DNA of 64,000 nt from RI-92 sp037384645 (GTDB lineage: Bacteria > Pseudomonadota > Gammaproteobacteria > UBA6429 > Thiohalophilaceae). The DNA lies in the NCBI GenBank assembly GCA_037384645.1, contig JARRNT010000007.1, positions 1 through 64,000 of the forward strand, given 5' to 3'. This document shows positions 52,195 through 61,229 of the stretch, one piece after another. Positions within the stretch are counted from its first letter, which is position 1; each line of letters begins with the position of its first letter. A program made the position numbers and the translations under genes. The notes beneath the pieces are model-generated. The model saw nothing but the letters and a program-made list of their open reading frames with translations, had not been told where the DNA came from and did not search any database.

Positions 52195-53005
52195 ATGCTC
52201 GGACCGCCTGGATTAAGTGGATTTGACCTTATTTTATATAAGGTAAGATTGGCGACGGGGTTAAAGCCGCTTATTGCGCTGACCGATTTAGATGGCATGC
52301 AGCCCCGGCCCGCCATCCATGAGATCAAACCCGCCGATTTACCGGCGCCGCCCCAGTCAGCCCTGGAAATGCTGCGCGCCTGTTGCCGCGACGATATTGA
52401 TAACAAGCAACTGGCCGTGTTTGCCCAGACCGATCTCATCCTGGTTGCCGAGGTGTTACGGCTAGTAAATACCCCGCTGTTCGGTATTGCCCAGGAGGTC
52501 TCCGCCGTGCGTCATGCTATCAGCCTGCTGGGCATCCTTGCCTGCGCAATGTCGTGTTTTATCTGATGGTACGCGAAGCCATACAGATATCTGCGAGAGA
52601 TCACTGCGTGGTTATTTCGTCACCATGATTGCCGGGATCTATCAGCCGCAAACTCGCCAGCTTCAGGTTAATGCCGGTCACATGCCGGCTCTGGTTTTGG
52701 GACCGGGCGAGGCAATCAGACTGATCGAGACTGGAGAGCAACCGTTGGGGATCCTGCCCGATACCCGTTTCAGCCTGTCTGAGCCGATTGAGCTGCGTGG
52801 TGCCACACTCTATTTATATAGTGATGGTGTCACTGAAGCGAAAACAGTGAACGGCGGGATGCTGGGACAGGAGGGATTGGTTACACTCCTACAACAGCAT
52901 GCCGGCAAGCCGCCGGCGCAACGATTACAGGCAGTGGTTGGCGCTATCAGGCCGCAACAACAATTACATGATGATATTACGCTGCTGACGGTCAGCGGTG
53001 AGTAA
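52195..53005 (+). pseudogene. Deleted/frameshifted HDOD - SpoIIE phosphatase gene
   Basis: The frame from 52195 encodes an HDOD start (LPAPPQSALEMLRACCRDD, LRLVNTPLFGIAQEVSAVRHAISLLGI). It loses frame near 52540 where one base is missing (restoring it gives RNVVFYLMVREAIQ). After 52590 the sequence jumps into the second half of a SpoIIE/PP2C phosphatase in another frame (RGYFVTMIAGIYQPQTRQLQVNAGHMPALVLGPG ... LHDDITLLTVSGE), which ends at 53005. The second half of HDOD and the first half of the phosphatase are gone. It lies five bases before the RsbW-like gene, so the module has lost its phosphatase in this sequence. A real deletion or an assembly fault. Confidence 0.75.
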
Positions 53006-53010
53006 ACGCG

Positions 53011-53445
53011 ATGCAACATCATTTATTTCACCAGCGCTTTGTTGCGCAAAGTGATCAACTTCGTCAGGTGCGCGAGTGGGTGCGTGATACGGCCATGTCC
53101 TGTGGTATGAGCGAAGAACAGGCCTGCCGTGTCGTGATTGGGGTGAATGAGGCCTGTATGAATATCATCACTCACGCCTATCGGGATTGTAGCGGTGATA
53201 TCGAGCTGGATATCCTGCAGGACCAGGCAGATTTGATTTTTCAGCTTACCGATTTCGCGAGTACGATGGATTGCAGTAGGATTAAGTCTCGCGATTTGTC
53301 TGATATACGTCCGGGCGGGCTTGGCGTACACTTTATCCAGGAAGTGATGGATGAAGTCAGCTATCTTCCGGGCAGCAACGACAGCGGTAATGTCGTGATC
53401 ATGAAAGTCAGAATCAAAGTGCAAGGGGCGGGGCATGGAATGTAA
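53011..53445 (+). CDS. RsbW/SpoIIAB-like anti-sigma factor kinase
   Basis: 144 residues of GHKL ATPase type: N-box VIGVNEACMNIITHAYRD (Glu and Asn near residues 46-52) and the Gly-rich RPGGLGVHFIQEVMDEVSY. Such kinases phosphorylate a Ser on a STAS partner. The next gene encodes exactly that partner and overlaps by 11 bases. No sigma factor gene is near. Confidence 0.88.
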   Translation: MQHHLFHQRFVAQSDQLRQVREWVRDTAMSCGMSEEQACRVVIGVNEACMNIITHAYRDCSGDIELDILQDQADLIFQLTDFASTMDCSRIKSRDLSDIRPGGLGVHFIQEVMDEVSYLPGSNDSGNVVIMKVRIKVQGAGHGM

Positions 53446-53761
53446 TTTACGGACTGAGGGTCAATTTACTGTAGTGACCTTGAGTGGTGATGTTGACCTG
53501 CACTATTCGCCCGAGGCGCGCAAACAGATTCTGGAGCAGCTCAAAGCAAACAAGAATGTCCTGGTTGATCTGTCAGGTGTGAGCTATATCGACAGTTCAG
53601 GTATTGCCAGTCTGGTGGAGGGGTTCCAGCTGGCACGTAACAGGAAACTGCAATTTGGCCTGGTCGGGGTCAGCGAGGCGGCGCAGCAGGTGCTGCAACT
53701 GGCCCGGCTGGACAAGATCTTCCAGATTAAAGACAGTATCGGCGATTTCATCAATCAGTAA
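53435..53761 (+). CDS. STAS-domain protein (anti-anti-sigma / MlaB-like)
   Basis: 108 residues of STAS fold with the phosphorylatable DSSG (residues 53-56, in LSGVSYIDSSGIASLVEG). Classic anti-anti-sigma sequences look the same, but MlaB, the STAS subunit of the Mla lipid transporter, also has this fold. Its position directly before mlaE (seven bases) makes it a candidate for both functions. Overlaps the kinase gene and lies downstream of it. Confidence 0.87.
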   Translation: MECNLRTEGQFTVVTLSGDVDLHYSPEARKQILEQLKANKNVLVDLSGVSYIDSSGIASLVEGFQLARNRKLQFGLVGVSEAAQQVLQLARLDKIFQIKDSIGDFINQ

Positions 53762-53768
53762 TCTTTTC

Positions 53769-54587
53769 ATGGACGAACCTTCCTCTCTTGCCATGCGTTT
53801 ACGCCCATTTATTGAACGGCTGGGTCTGCGCAGCGTGCAGTTTGTAGAAGAGGCAGGTTATATGTCGAGCCTGTTGTGGCATTCATCGTGGTGGCTGATA
53901 AGCAGTTACCGTCGACGTCAACCGGTACGCCTGGCCAGGATCTTTCGTGAAGCCATGAGCATGGGCATTCAGGCCATCCCTATCATTTCGATTTTGTGTT
54001 TTTCTGTGGGGGTGATGCTGGCCATCCAGGGTATCGATACCCTGAAGACCTTCGGTGCCCAGGCCCAGGTCGTTTTGGGCATTGCCGTATCAGTGACTCG
54101 CGAATTTGCCCCCCTGATCGTCGGTATCCTGGTCGCGGGGCGATCCGGTTCAGCCATCGCGGCACGTATCGGTACCATGCTCGAGGCGCAGGAGATCGAT
54201 GCCTTGCGCGTGATTGGCATCGATCCGCTGCGCTACCTGGCGGCACCTATCCTGGTGGCGATGACGGTGATGCTGCCATGCCTGACCCTGTTGGGTGATG
54301 TCATGGGCATCCTCGGCGGTGCGATCTTTACCGGGATCAAGTTGCAGATGCCCATGCAGGTGTATGCGCAAAGGACTTTTGACATCCTGCAGACCTTTGA
54401 TGTAATGCAGGGTCTGATCAAAAGCGTGGTGTTTGGGGTATTGATCGCGCTGGTTGGTCTGAGTAATGGTTTCCAGGTCAGTGGAGGTGCCGAAGGCGTG
54501 GGACGCGCAACGACGCGTGCAGTTGTCATGGCCATCAGCCTGATCGTGATCGCCGATATGATTTTCACCTATTTCATGAACCGCTGA
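53769..54587 (+). CDS. mlaE: MlaE-family lipid ABC permease
   Basis: 272 residues, MlaE permease: RREFREAM-type start region (RLARIFREAMSMGIQAIPI), five to six transmembrane helices, TREFAPLIVGILVAGRSGSAIAARIGTM, and the EIDALRVIGIDPLRYLAAP coupling helix. It forms the membrane part of a phospholipid transporter with MlaF and MlaD. Starts at ATG 53769. Confidence 0.93.
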   Translation: MDEPSSLAMRLRPFIERLGLRSVQFVEEAGYMSSLLWHSSWWLISSYRRRQPVRLARIFREAMSMGIQAIPIISILCFSVGVMLAIQGIDTLKTFGAQAQVVLGIAVSVTREFAPLIVGILVAGRSGSAIAARIGTMLEAQEIDALRVIGIDPLRYLAAPILVAMTVMLPCLTLLGDVMGILGGAIFTGIKLQMPMQVYAQRTFDILQTFDVMQGLIKSVVFGVLIALVGLSNGFQVSGGAEGVGRATTRAVVMAISLIVIADMIFTYFMNR

Positions 54588-54589
54588 AG

Positions 54590-55396
54590 ATGGCGGAGCC
54601 GACAGACAGGTTACCCGTTATCGAGGTGGAAAACCTGGTGACCCATTACGGGCGTCGCCAGATACTCAATGATGTCTCACTGACGGTGTACCAGGGCGAA
54701 ATCCTGGTCATCATGGGTGGCTCCGGCTCGGGCAAAAGTACCCTGCTGCGCCATTTGCTGGGCCTGCATCAACCTACTGCGGGGACGATACGCCTGCTGG
54801 GTAAGGACATTTCCCGCCTGGACGATCAGGCCATGCATGCCCTGCGCCAGGAGATGGGGGTGGCATTTCAGGGCGGTGCACTGTTCGGTTCGATGACCGT
54901 CGGCGAAAATGTCACGCTGCCCCTGCGTGAGCATACCGAGCTGGATGAACACACCATGCAGATCATGACGCGCATGAAGCTGGAAGTCGTCAACCTGGCG
55001 GGATTTGAAAATCTAATGCCGGCGGAATTGTCAGGCGGTATGCTAAAACGCGCTGCCCTGGCACGGGCGGTGATTATGGATCCAAAGCTGCTGTTTTTTG
55101 ACGAGCCATCGGCCGGACTTGACCCGGTGGCCGCGGTGGAGCTGGATGAACTGATCCTGCAGTTGCGGGCGGCGATGAAAATGACCATAGTGGTGGTAAC
55201 ACACGAGCTGGACAGTGCGTTTAAGATAGCCGATCGGATTACTGTGCTGGATCAGGGCCGGATCCTGATGACCGGTACAGTCGAGGAAGTGCGCAGCAGC
55301 GAAAACCGGCGTATCCAGAGCCTGCTTAATCGCATGCCGCGTGATGATGCAATCGATGCCGATGAATATTTGCGACGATTAACGGGTTATAGTTAG
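54590..55396 (+). CDS. mlaF: MlaF-family lipid ABC ATPase
   Basis: 268 residues. Walker A GGSGSGKS at 43-50, Q-loop MGVAFQ, signature LSGGMLKRAALARA and Walker B LLFFDEPSAGLDPV, with VVVTHEL for the H-loop. It is two bases after mlaE, so strictly co-translated. The C-terminal tail (EEVRSSENRRIQSLLNRMPRDDAIDADEYLRRL) matches the MlaF type. Confidence 0.94.
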   Translation: MAEPTDRLPVIEVENLVTHYGRRQILNDVSLTVYQGEILVIMGGSGSGKSTLLRHLLGLHQPTAGTIRLLGKDISRLDDQAMHALRQEMGVAFQGGALFGSMTVGENVTLPLREHTELDEHTMQIMTRMKLEVVNLAGFENLMPAELSGGMLKRAALARAVIMDPKLLFFDEPSAGLDPVAAVELDELILQLRAAMKMTIVVVTHELDSAFKIADRITVLDQGRILMTGTVEEVRSSENRRIQSLLNRMPRDDAIDADEYLRRLTGYS

Positions 55397-55400
55397 GCTG

Positions 55401-56321
55401 ATGAAACAGGATCATATTAATTACTTCACCGTTGGTCTGTTTGTGCTGCTGACCCTGCTGGCACTTATGTTTGTGGTTTACCGCATTACCGGGCGATCGA
55501 CCGATGTTGATGATTACTTTGTTGATTTGCACAACGTCAGCGGTATTCGCACCGGCAGCCCGGTGACCTATGCCGGCTTTCAGATCGGGCAACTTGGCGG
55601 GATTACCCCGGTGCGTGAGCATGGCAGGACACGCTATCGTCTGCAGTTAATGGTCAGGTCTGGCTGGCCAATCCCGCGCGACTCCACTGCCACGATTGTG
55701 ACGCCAGGCTTACTGGCGGAAAAGCGAATCGACATCAGCGAGGGCAAGAGTCGAGAGTTACTTAAGCCGGGTGCCACCATCACGGGCGTGGAGGCAACCG
55801 ACATGTTCAAACTGGTCAGGCAGATGTCGACCCAGTTTCAGCAATTGTCTGATCAGGGGCTCAAACCTCTGTTCGATACGATTAATCGTGAGATTACCAC
55901 TACGGTGCCGGCGCTGACGCAGCAGACGGCACAGTTGCTCAAGCGTCTTAACCAGAGCGCAGATCGACTCCTGGTCCTGATGCAAAATGCCGATGATAAG
56001 CGCCTGAATAAAATTGTGACGAATACCGAGACCATGACGACCAATCTGCTCAAGGTTTCGGACCGGCTGAACAAGGCTTCCACACAGGTAAACAAGTTGT
56101 TGCAGTCCACAACAGCATTGATGAATGATAACAACAAGGACCTGCGCAAGGCGGTGATGGATTTACGAATGTCGATGGATGTGGTGGCAAATAACATCAA
56201 CAGCGTGGTTGATCACATTGATAGCACTGCGCGGAATATGAGTGAATTTTCCCGCCAGATACGCAATAATCCGGGCGTGATTCTCAGGGCCAAACCACCA
56301 AGAGATGCGGCCAGCCAATGA
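55401..56321 (+). CDS. mlaD: MlaD/MCE-family lipid-binding protein
   Basis: 306 residues, longer than E. coli MlaD (183). One transmembrane helix (YFTVGLFVLLTLLALMFVVYRIT), a single MCE domain (about residues 38-115, DLHNVSGIRTGSPVTYAGFQIGQLGG) and a long helical C-terminus (about 130-290) that may form a tube or coiled coil toward the outer membrane. Spacing of four bases to mlaF. Confidence 0.92.
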   Translation: MKQDHINYFTVGLFVLLTLLALMFVVYRITGRSTDVDDYFVDLHNVSGIRTGSPVTYAGFQIGQLGGITPVREHGRTRYRLQLMVRSGWPIPRDSTATIVTPGLLAEKRIDISEGKSRELLKPGATITGVEATDMFKLVRQMSTQFQQLSDQGLKPLFDTINREITTTVPALTQQTAQLLKRLNQSADRLLVLMQNADDKRLNKIVTNTETMTTNLLKVSDRLNKASTQVNKLLQSTTALMNDNNKDLRKAVMDLRMSMDVVANNINSVVDHIDSTARNMSEFSRQIRNNPGVILRAKPPRDAASQ

Positions 56322-56941
56322 TGCGATATTTCTTCCTGCTCGTTCTGGCCGGCCTGCTCAGTGCCTGTTTCGGCAGTGGCGGGGTCGCGCCCCAGAATCG
56401 CTATTATCATCTGGCGGATATCAGTAGTGAAGTCAATCATCTGGACAGGCCGTTTGGAGTCATTGCGGTCAATCCCCTGCGCAGCGATGCTTTGCATCAC
56501 GATCGCATGATCCTGTACAGCCTGAAATCGACACCGCTGATGCTCAACACCTATTACTATCACCTGTGGACCAACAGCCCCGGAAAATTAATCCAGGAAG
56601 ACCTGATCGATTACCTGCGTGAAGTGAGATTTGCCAAATCGATAGTCCGTTACGGTGAGCGACAGCATATCGACGGCCAGATAACAGGTTATATCCAGCG
56701 TTTTGAGCGTATTGTCGGTGGCGGCAAGTCCGGTGTAGCCGTACGCATCGAACTGAGTTTTATCCCGCAAACACCGGGTGATAAACATGCCATGACCCGG
56801 ATCTACAATGTCCAGCGTACAGCTTCGGACAATTCCATGGAGTCGACTGTTGCCGCCTTCAGTGCAGCCTTACAAACCATTTATGGCCGGTTTGTCGCGG
56901 ATGTGCTGCGCAACGAGAACGGGGACAGGCCGAATCCCTGA
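56318..56941 (+). CDS. PqiC/ABC_trans_aux-type lipoprotein
   Basis: 207 residues. Lipoprotein signal with LLSAC (Cys about residue 16), and the DUF330/ABC-transport-auxiliary domain: NRYYHLADISSEV, FGVIAVNPLRSDALHHDRMILYS, NTYYYHLWTNSPGKLIQEDLIDYL. It overlaps the mlaD stop by four bases. It is the outer-membrane partner of the MCE system, as PqiC is for PqiB. Confidence 0.9.
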   Translation: MMRYFFLLVLAGLLSACFGSGGVAPQNRYYHLADISSEVNHLDRPFGVIAVNPLRSDALHHDRMILYSLKSTPLMLNTYYYHLWTNSPGKLIQEDLIDYLREVRFAKSIVRYGERQHIDGQITGYIQRFERIVGGGKSGVAVRIELSFIPQTPGDKHAMTRIYNVQRTASDNSMESTVAAFSAALQTIYGRFVADVLRNENGDRPNP

Positions 56942-56953
56942 TCCCGACTAGTT

Positions 56954-57847
56954 TCACTGGCGTGCCTTTGCCGCATCCAGTTGTGACTGGATCCACCCGT
57001 CCATGACCGCGCGTGCCTGCTCCGGTCTTTCAGTCAGCAACCAGTGATCGGCGTCGATGGTTTTGATCTGACAGTCGGGCAGGACGCTGAGAATTTCCTG
57101 GTTGGTATCAACATGGCTGGTACTGGCACCGGTCGATAACAGCACGAGTATCGGAGTTGCTATCGAGGCCAGGGCAGGTAATGGCCGGGTCACTTCATAC
57201 AGGTCCTGCAAATAATTCAGCAGTGGCATAAATTCCAGATCGGCAAACGGGTCCATATACAGGTCCGCAATACCCTTTTCCGGGTTGGCGGCCAGAAACT
57301 CGCGGGTTTGCCTGTCCAGCTGGTGCAGATCGCGGTAGCGATAGCTGCGTTTGCGCCAGCCGAGCCGGTAAGGCAGCCGCATAATGGCGGTGGCCAGCCT
57401 GAGCAGCAGACGCAGGCGGGCGACCCTGCGCAGTTTTCCGGTCAGGGCCTGTGTAAATATCGGGTCGAGCAGGATCATTCCGCCCAGTTGCGCCGGGTAC
57501 TGGCTGGCGTAATCCAGTGCGATCTGCGCGCCCATGCTGTGTCCGATCAGGTAACCGGGCAGGGCGAACTGTTGCAGGACCAGGCCAAGGTCTTCGCGCC
57601 AGTCGGCACGTGAGTAATGCCGGTATGTCATGGCCCGGCCATGGCCGCGCAGGTCCATGGCGAGCAAGTGGCAATGCTGTTTCAACTGGCTATTCGATAA
57701 ATATTCATACCAGCGACTGGCGTTACTGGCCAGACCATGCAGGCACATGAGTGTGGCCTGAGGCTGTTGCGACGCGCGCAGATAATAGGCCACTGTCTGG
57801 CCGCGGCGACGCAGTGTATGAAGGCTACCGGCTTCATGATCATGCAT
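56954..57847 (-). CDS. Alpha/beta hydrolase
   Basis: 297 residues: MCLHGLASNASRWYEYL oxyanion segment, nucleophile elbow IGHSMGAQIALDYASQYP (Ser about 100), acid in PILVLLSTGAS region and catalytic His in DADHWLLTERPEQA. Similar to esterases and haloalkane-dehalogenase-like hydrolases; substrate unknown. Convergent with the lipid transporter operon. Confidence 0.88.
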   Translation of the reverse strand: MHDHEAGSLHTLRRRGQTVAYYLRASQQPQATLMCLHGLASNASRWYEYLSNSQLKQHCHLLAMDLRGHGRAMTYRHYSRADWREDLGLVLQQFALPGYLIGHSMGAQIALDYASQYPAQLGGMILLDPIFTQALTGKLRRVARLRLLLRLATAIMRLPYRLGWRKRSYRYRDLHQLDRQTREFLAANPEKGIADLYMDPFADLEFMPLLNYLQDLYEVTRPLPALASIATPILVLLSTGASTSHVDTNQEILSVLPDCQIKTIDADHWLLTERPEQARAVMDGWIQSQLDAAKARQ

Positions 57848-57934
57848 GGCTGGTATCTCGTTGCAGACAAATGGTCATGGTTCTGACATCAATTGCATTT
57901 ATAATTGTGCACTGTTTGTAGAACAGAATAAAAA

Positions 57935-58111
57935 ATGAAAGGCACGATTACACAATATATAACACTAGGAATAATGCTGTTAGTCATCGTGTTAATCGTG
58001 AGTTTCTATCCGATCCAGCATGAGCATGCCGTAAGTGGTAAGCAGAATCATGTCAATAAGATCAGCAAACTGACCAGCCAGTACAAATCCGGAAAAGTTC
58101 GCGCTGACTAA
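57935..58111 (+). CDS. Small single-pass membrane protein, 58 residues
   Basis: The ATG at 57935 opens a 58-residue frame with one hydrophobic stretch (TLGIMLLVIVLIVSFYPI) and a polar basic tail (NHVNKISKLTSQYKSGKVRAD). The ribosome site is weak (AATAAAAA). Divergent from the hydrolase gene. Possibly real; function unknown. Confidence 0.45.
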   Translation: MKGTITQYITLGIMLLVIVLIVSFYPIQHEHAVSGKQNHVNKISKLTSQYKSGKVRAD

Positions 58112-58172
58112 AAGGCAGTTTGCTCCCTGTTCCTGGTTCGTCATGAACCGGAGGCGACCACGCTGATTACGT

Positions 58173-58493
58173 TTACTGTGTGGATGCTACCCGCAGGCTG
58201 TTATCCACCTTCTTCACCCCAGCCACTGAGTAGGCAATGACCTCGGCGCGGTGTTTTTCGTCCTGGGTATTCACCACGCCCTTTAGCTGGACGATGCCCT
58301 TGAAGCTGTCGACGCGGATCTGGAACAGGCCGGTCTTTGGGTCATCGACGAGTTTGCTTTTGATCTTGGCGGTGATCATGCTGTTATTAAAAAATTCACC
58401 ATTGCTTTCGACTTGCGGCGGGCTGGCGCAGGCGCTCAGCCAGAGTAGCAGGACGGCAGGGATGATTGTGCGTGCAAAGGTGGTCAGCATCAT
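58173..58493 (-). CDS. BON-domain lipoprotein
   Basis: 106 residues. Lipobox LSACAS (Cys about 21), then a single BON domain (FFNNSMITAKIKSKLVDDPKTGLFQIRVDSFKGIVQLKGVVNTQDEKHRAEVIAYSVAGVKKVDNSLRV). BON domains bind phospholipid or other ligands and support envelope integrity. Located upstream of nothing on that strand but close to the glyoxalase-type gene (18 bases), so likely one transcript. Confidence 0.9.
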   Translation of the reverse strand: MMLTTFARTIIPAVLLLWLSACASPPQVESNGEFFNNSMITAKIKSKLVDDPKTGLFQIRVDSFKGIVQLKGVVNTQDEKHRAEVIAYSVAGVKKVDNSLRVASTQ

Positions 58494-58511
58494 CGGTTTA
58501 TTCTCTCGTAG

Positions 58512-58922
58512 TCAGCTCGCAAACAATTGCGTCGGGTCACGGAAGGCCTTGAACTCCAGCGCATTGCCGGAGGGGTCGAGAAAGAACATGGTGGCCTGCT
58601 CTCCGACCTGGCCGGCAAATCGTATACAGGGTTCAACTACAAATTTCATGCCAGCCTCGCGGAGTCGATCGGCCATGCGCTGCCAGTCATCCCAGTCCAG
58701 CACCAGGCCAAAGTGGGGCACCGGGACCTCATGGCCATCCACCAGGTTATGGTATTGCTGGAGTGTATTGGGCGATAAATGGGCCACGATCTGGTGGCCG
58801 TAAAGGTCAAAATCGATCCAGCTGTCACTACGGCGGCCGACACGGCAGCCCAGGATGTGTGTATAGAAGTCACGAGTCACCTCGAGATCCTGTACCGGGA
58901 ATGCCAGATGAAACGGTGTCAT
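58512..58922 (-). CDS. VOC-family protein (glyoxalase/bleomycin-resistance fold)
   Basis: 136 residues with two betaalphabetabetabeta halves: FHLAFPVQDLEVTRDFYTHILG (metal-ligand His5) and HFGLVLDWDDWQRMADRLREAG, then the FFLDPSGNALEFKAF metal-ligand Glu. Such proteins are dioxygenase- or lyase-like; here no substrate is predicted. Upstream of the BON lipoprotein on the same strand. Confidence 0.87.
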   Translation of the reverse strand: MTPFHLAFPVQDLEVTRDFYTHILGCRVGRRSDSWIDFDLYGHQIVAHLSPNTLQQYHNLVDGHEVPVPHFGLVLDWDDWQRMADRLREAGMKFVVEPCIRFAGQVGEQATMFFLDPSGNALEFKAFRDPTQLFAS

Positions 58923-59113
58923 ATTTGTTATTGTGCTGGTTTTCTGAATCGTGGCTGGTTGCGTGTCGATACATAATAACTATATTGGCCGGGAAAAGGC
59001 CGCGCAATAATTACTGTTGATTTCTCTGTAACTGGATCACATTTTTACGGGCAAACTCACCGGGTCAGACACGACACTGGCTGGCTGTGAGGCTACACTT
59101 AGCAAGTAATGGA

Positions 59114-59998
59114 ATGCCCATTATATTGAATAAGATGGCGTTGACCGCACAGGCTCTGGTTGAAGATATCGGCACCCTGGTTTCCCTGCCGGAAGTGGTG
59201 TTGCGAATCAGCGAGATGGTCAACGATGACCAGATGGGTGCGGCAGATGTTGACCGGGTCATCGGCCAGGATCCCGGCCTTGCCATGCGCCTGCTTAAAA
59301 TCGCCAATAGCCCGATGTATGGCAGTATGCGCCAGATTGATTCCATCTCCCGCGCGGTGGCCATCATAGGTACCAGGCAGATCAGGGATATTGTCATTTC
59401 GACCACGGCGGCCAAGGTCTTCGAGGGCATCCCCAATGACCTCATTTCCGTTGCTGATTTCTGGCACCACAGCCTGTATTGCGCCCTGTTGGCCCGCGCC
59501 CTTGCCGAACAGACAAAAATGGCCAATGCGGATACCCTCTTTACTGCGGGCCTGTTACACGATATCGGTCACTTGATCATGCTCAACCGGATTCCGCAGG
59601 AAGAGCTAGCGGCCATTATGTTAACGGTACAGGGGGAAGCCAGCCGTGACCTGATTGATGCCGAACGGGAGTTGCTGGGCTTTGATCATACCGAAGTGGG
59701 CGCCCACCTCGCGCGAGAGTGGCATTTGCCGGAAGTCATCGTGGAGTGTATCGCCTATCACCATCAGCCGGCACAGGCCAAAGACTATGGTTCAGCCGTT
59801 GCCCACATTCATATCGCCAATGCCATTGCCTCCTTGCCCTACAGTGATATCCCGGCAGCGGAAGACATGCAGCGTATTGGGCCAGAGGCCTGGGACATGG
59901 CCGGCTTACGGCCGGATGATATTGGCGCTGCCGTCCAGGCGGTACAGGCTCAGATTGGGGAGACCCAACAGGCCCTGTTCGGTGATGCCCTGGAATAA
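59114..59998 (+). CDS. HDOD-domain signalling protein
   Basis: 294 residues from ATG 59114; an earlier GTG at 59087 is possible. The N-terminal HDOD domain shows LPEVVLRISEMVNDDQMGAADVDRVIGQDPGLAMRLLKIANSPMYG, and the rest keeps HD-like helices (DTLFTAGLLHDIGHLIML, FDHTEVGAHLAREWHLPEVIVECIAYHHQP), including a near-complete HD motif HD in LLHDIGH. It may bind a nucleotide signal. Convergent with the DAHP synthase gene. Confidence 0.88.
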   Translation: MPIILNKMALTAQALVEDIGTLVSLPEVVLRISEMVNDDQMGAADVDRVIGQDPGLAMRLLKIANSPMYGSMRQIDSISRAVAIIGTRQIRDIVISTTAAKVFEGIPNDLISVADFWHHSLYCALLARALAEQTKMANADTLFTAGLLHDIGHLIMLNRIPQEELAAIMLTVQGEASRDLIDAERELLGFDHTEVGAHLAREWHLPEVIVECIAYHHQPAQAKDYGSAVAHIHIANAIASLPYSDIPAAEDMQRIGPEAWDMAGLRPDDIGAAVQAVQAQIGETQQALFGDALE

Positions 59999-60014
59999 AT
60001 GCCCTGGCCAGGGC

Positions 60015-61106
60015 CTAGCTTTTCTTGCGGCGTTGCTGGACGGCGGACGCCAGTTCCCGTAATACCGGCACACTTTCTTCCCAGCTGATACAGGCATCGG
60101 TAATGCTTTTGCCGTATTCCAGCGCCCTGTCTGGAACCACGTCCTGGCGGCCGGCATGGAGGTGACTTTCGATCATGGCGCCAACGATACGTTTATCACC
60201 CCGGCCAATCTGCTGGGCCACATCGTGCGCGACCTGGATCTGGCGCTGGTGTTGTTTGGCACTGTTGGCATGGGAAAAGTCGATCATCAGCCGTGGTGCC
60301 AGTCCGGCATGTTCGAGTTCGCTGGCGGCCCTGGCGACAGAATCGGCGTCATAATTGGGTTTGCGCCCACCGCGCAGGATGATATGACTGTCTTCATTGC
60401 CCGCGGTGGAGAAAATCGCGGAGTGTCCGGCCTTGGTCAGTGACAGAAAATGGTGTGGGCGGCGGGCGGCGCGAATGGCATCCACGGCGACCTTGAGGGT
60501 GCCGTCAGTACCGTTCTTGAAGCCAACCGGGCAGGACAGGCCGGAGGCAAGTTCCCGGTGTACCTGGCTCTCGGTGGTGCGGGCGCCAATCGCGCCCCAG
60601 CTGATCAGGTCGGCGAGGTATTGCGGCGTGATCAGGTCAAGGTATTCCGTGGCTGCCGGGACCCCCAGGTTGTTGATATCCAGCAAGAGCTTGCGGGCAA
60701 TCCGCAGGCCCTCGTTGATGTGGTAGCTGTCATCGAGATGCGGGTCATTGATCAGGCCTTTCCAGCCAACCGTCGTCCGCGGTTTTTCAAAATAGACCCG
60801 CATGACGATCACTAAATCCTCGCCCAGTTCTTCACGCATTTGCCTGAGACGCCCGGCATATTCGAGGGCCGCGGCAGGGTCGTGAATGGAGCAGGGACCG
60901 ATAATCACCAGCAGGCGGTCATCTTCACCCTGCAGGATGCGGTGAATGGCCTGGCGGGTTTCGCAGATGGTGGTCGAGGCGGCATCGGTGATCGGGAATT
61001 CGGCGTGCACGACATTGGGCGGACTGACCTCCATGATTTCGAGGATGCGCAGGTCATCGGTTTTGTCTTGCACGCTGATAATTTTGTCGCCGCTGGCGCT
61101 ACTCAT
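60015..61106 (-). CDS. 3-deoxy-7-phosphoheptulonate synthase, type I alpha
   Basis: 363 residues, normal for the AroF/G/H enzymes that start the shikimate pathway. Conserved IIGPCSIHDP, RVYFEKPRTTVGWKGLINDP, ATEYLDLITPQYLADLISWGAIGARTTESQVHRELASG, SCPVGFKNGTDGT and MIDFSHANSAKQH with metal-ligand residues. The amino-acid isozyme type cannot be told from sequence here. Single gene. Confidence 0.95.
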   Translation of the reverse strand: MSSASGDKIISVQDKTDDLRILEIMEVSPPNVVHAEFPITDAASTTICETRQAIHRILQGEDDRLLVIIGPCSIHDPAAALEYAGRLRQMREELGEDLVIVMRVYFEKPRTTVGWKGLINDPHLDDSYHINEGLRIARKLLLDINNLGVPAATEYLDLITPQYLADLISWGAIGARTTESQVHRELASGLSCPVGFKNGTDGTLKVAVDAIRAARRPHHFLSLTKAGHSAIFSTAGNEDSHIILRGGRKPNYDADSVARAASELEHAGLAPRLMIDFSHANSAKQHQRQIQVAHDVAQQIGRGDKRIVGAMIESHLHAGRQDVVPDRALEYGKSITDACISWEESVPVLRELASAVQQRRKKS

Positions 61107-61229
61107 GAGCTCTGTCTTGTCGTTACCGGGTGAATCGTGGCGTCGTCCGGCATGGCCAGCGACGCAGGGCTGGCTATTCTACTGTAGCCAGCCGGGCGAG
61201 AGAAGTCGCGGCGCGGTTCCGGGCGCGGA

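Noticed and set aside
60001..60014. Palindrome GCCCTGGCCAGGGC between the HDOD and DAHP-synthase genes
   Set aside because: No loop and no good T-run in either direction; a weak terminator at best.
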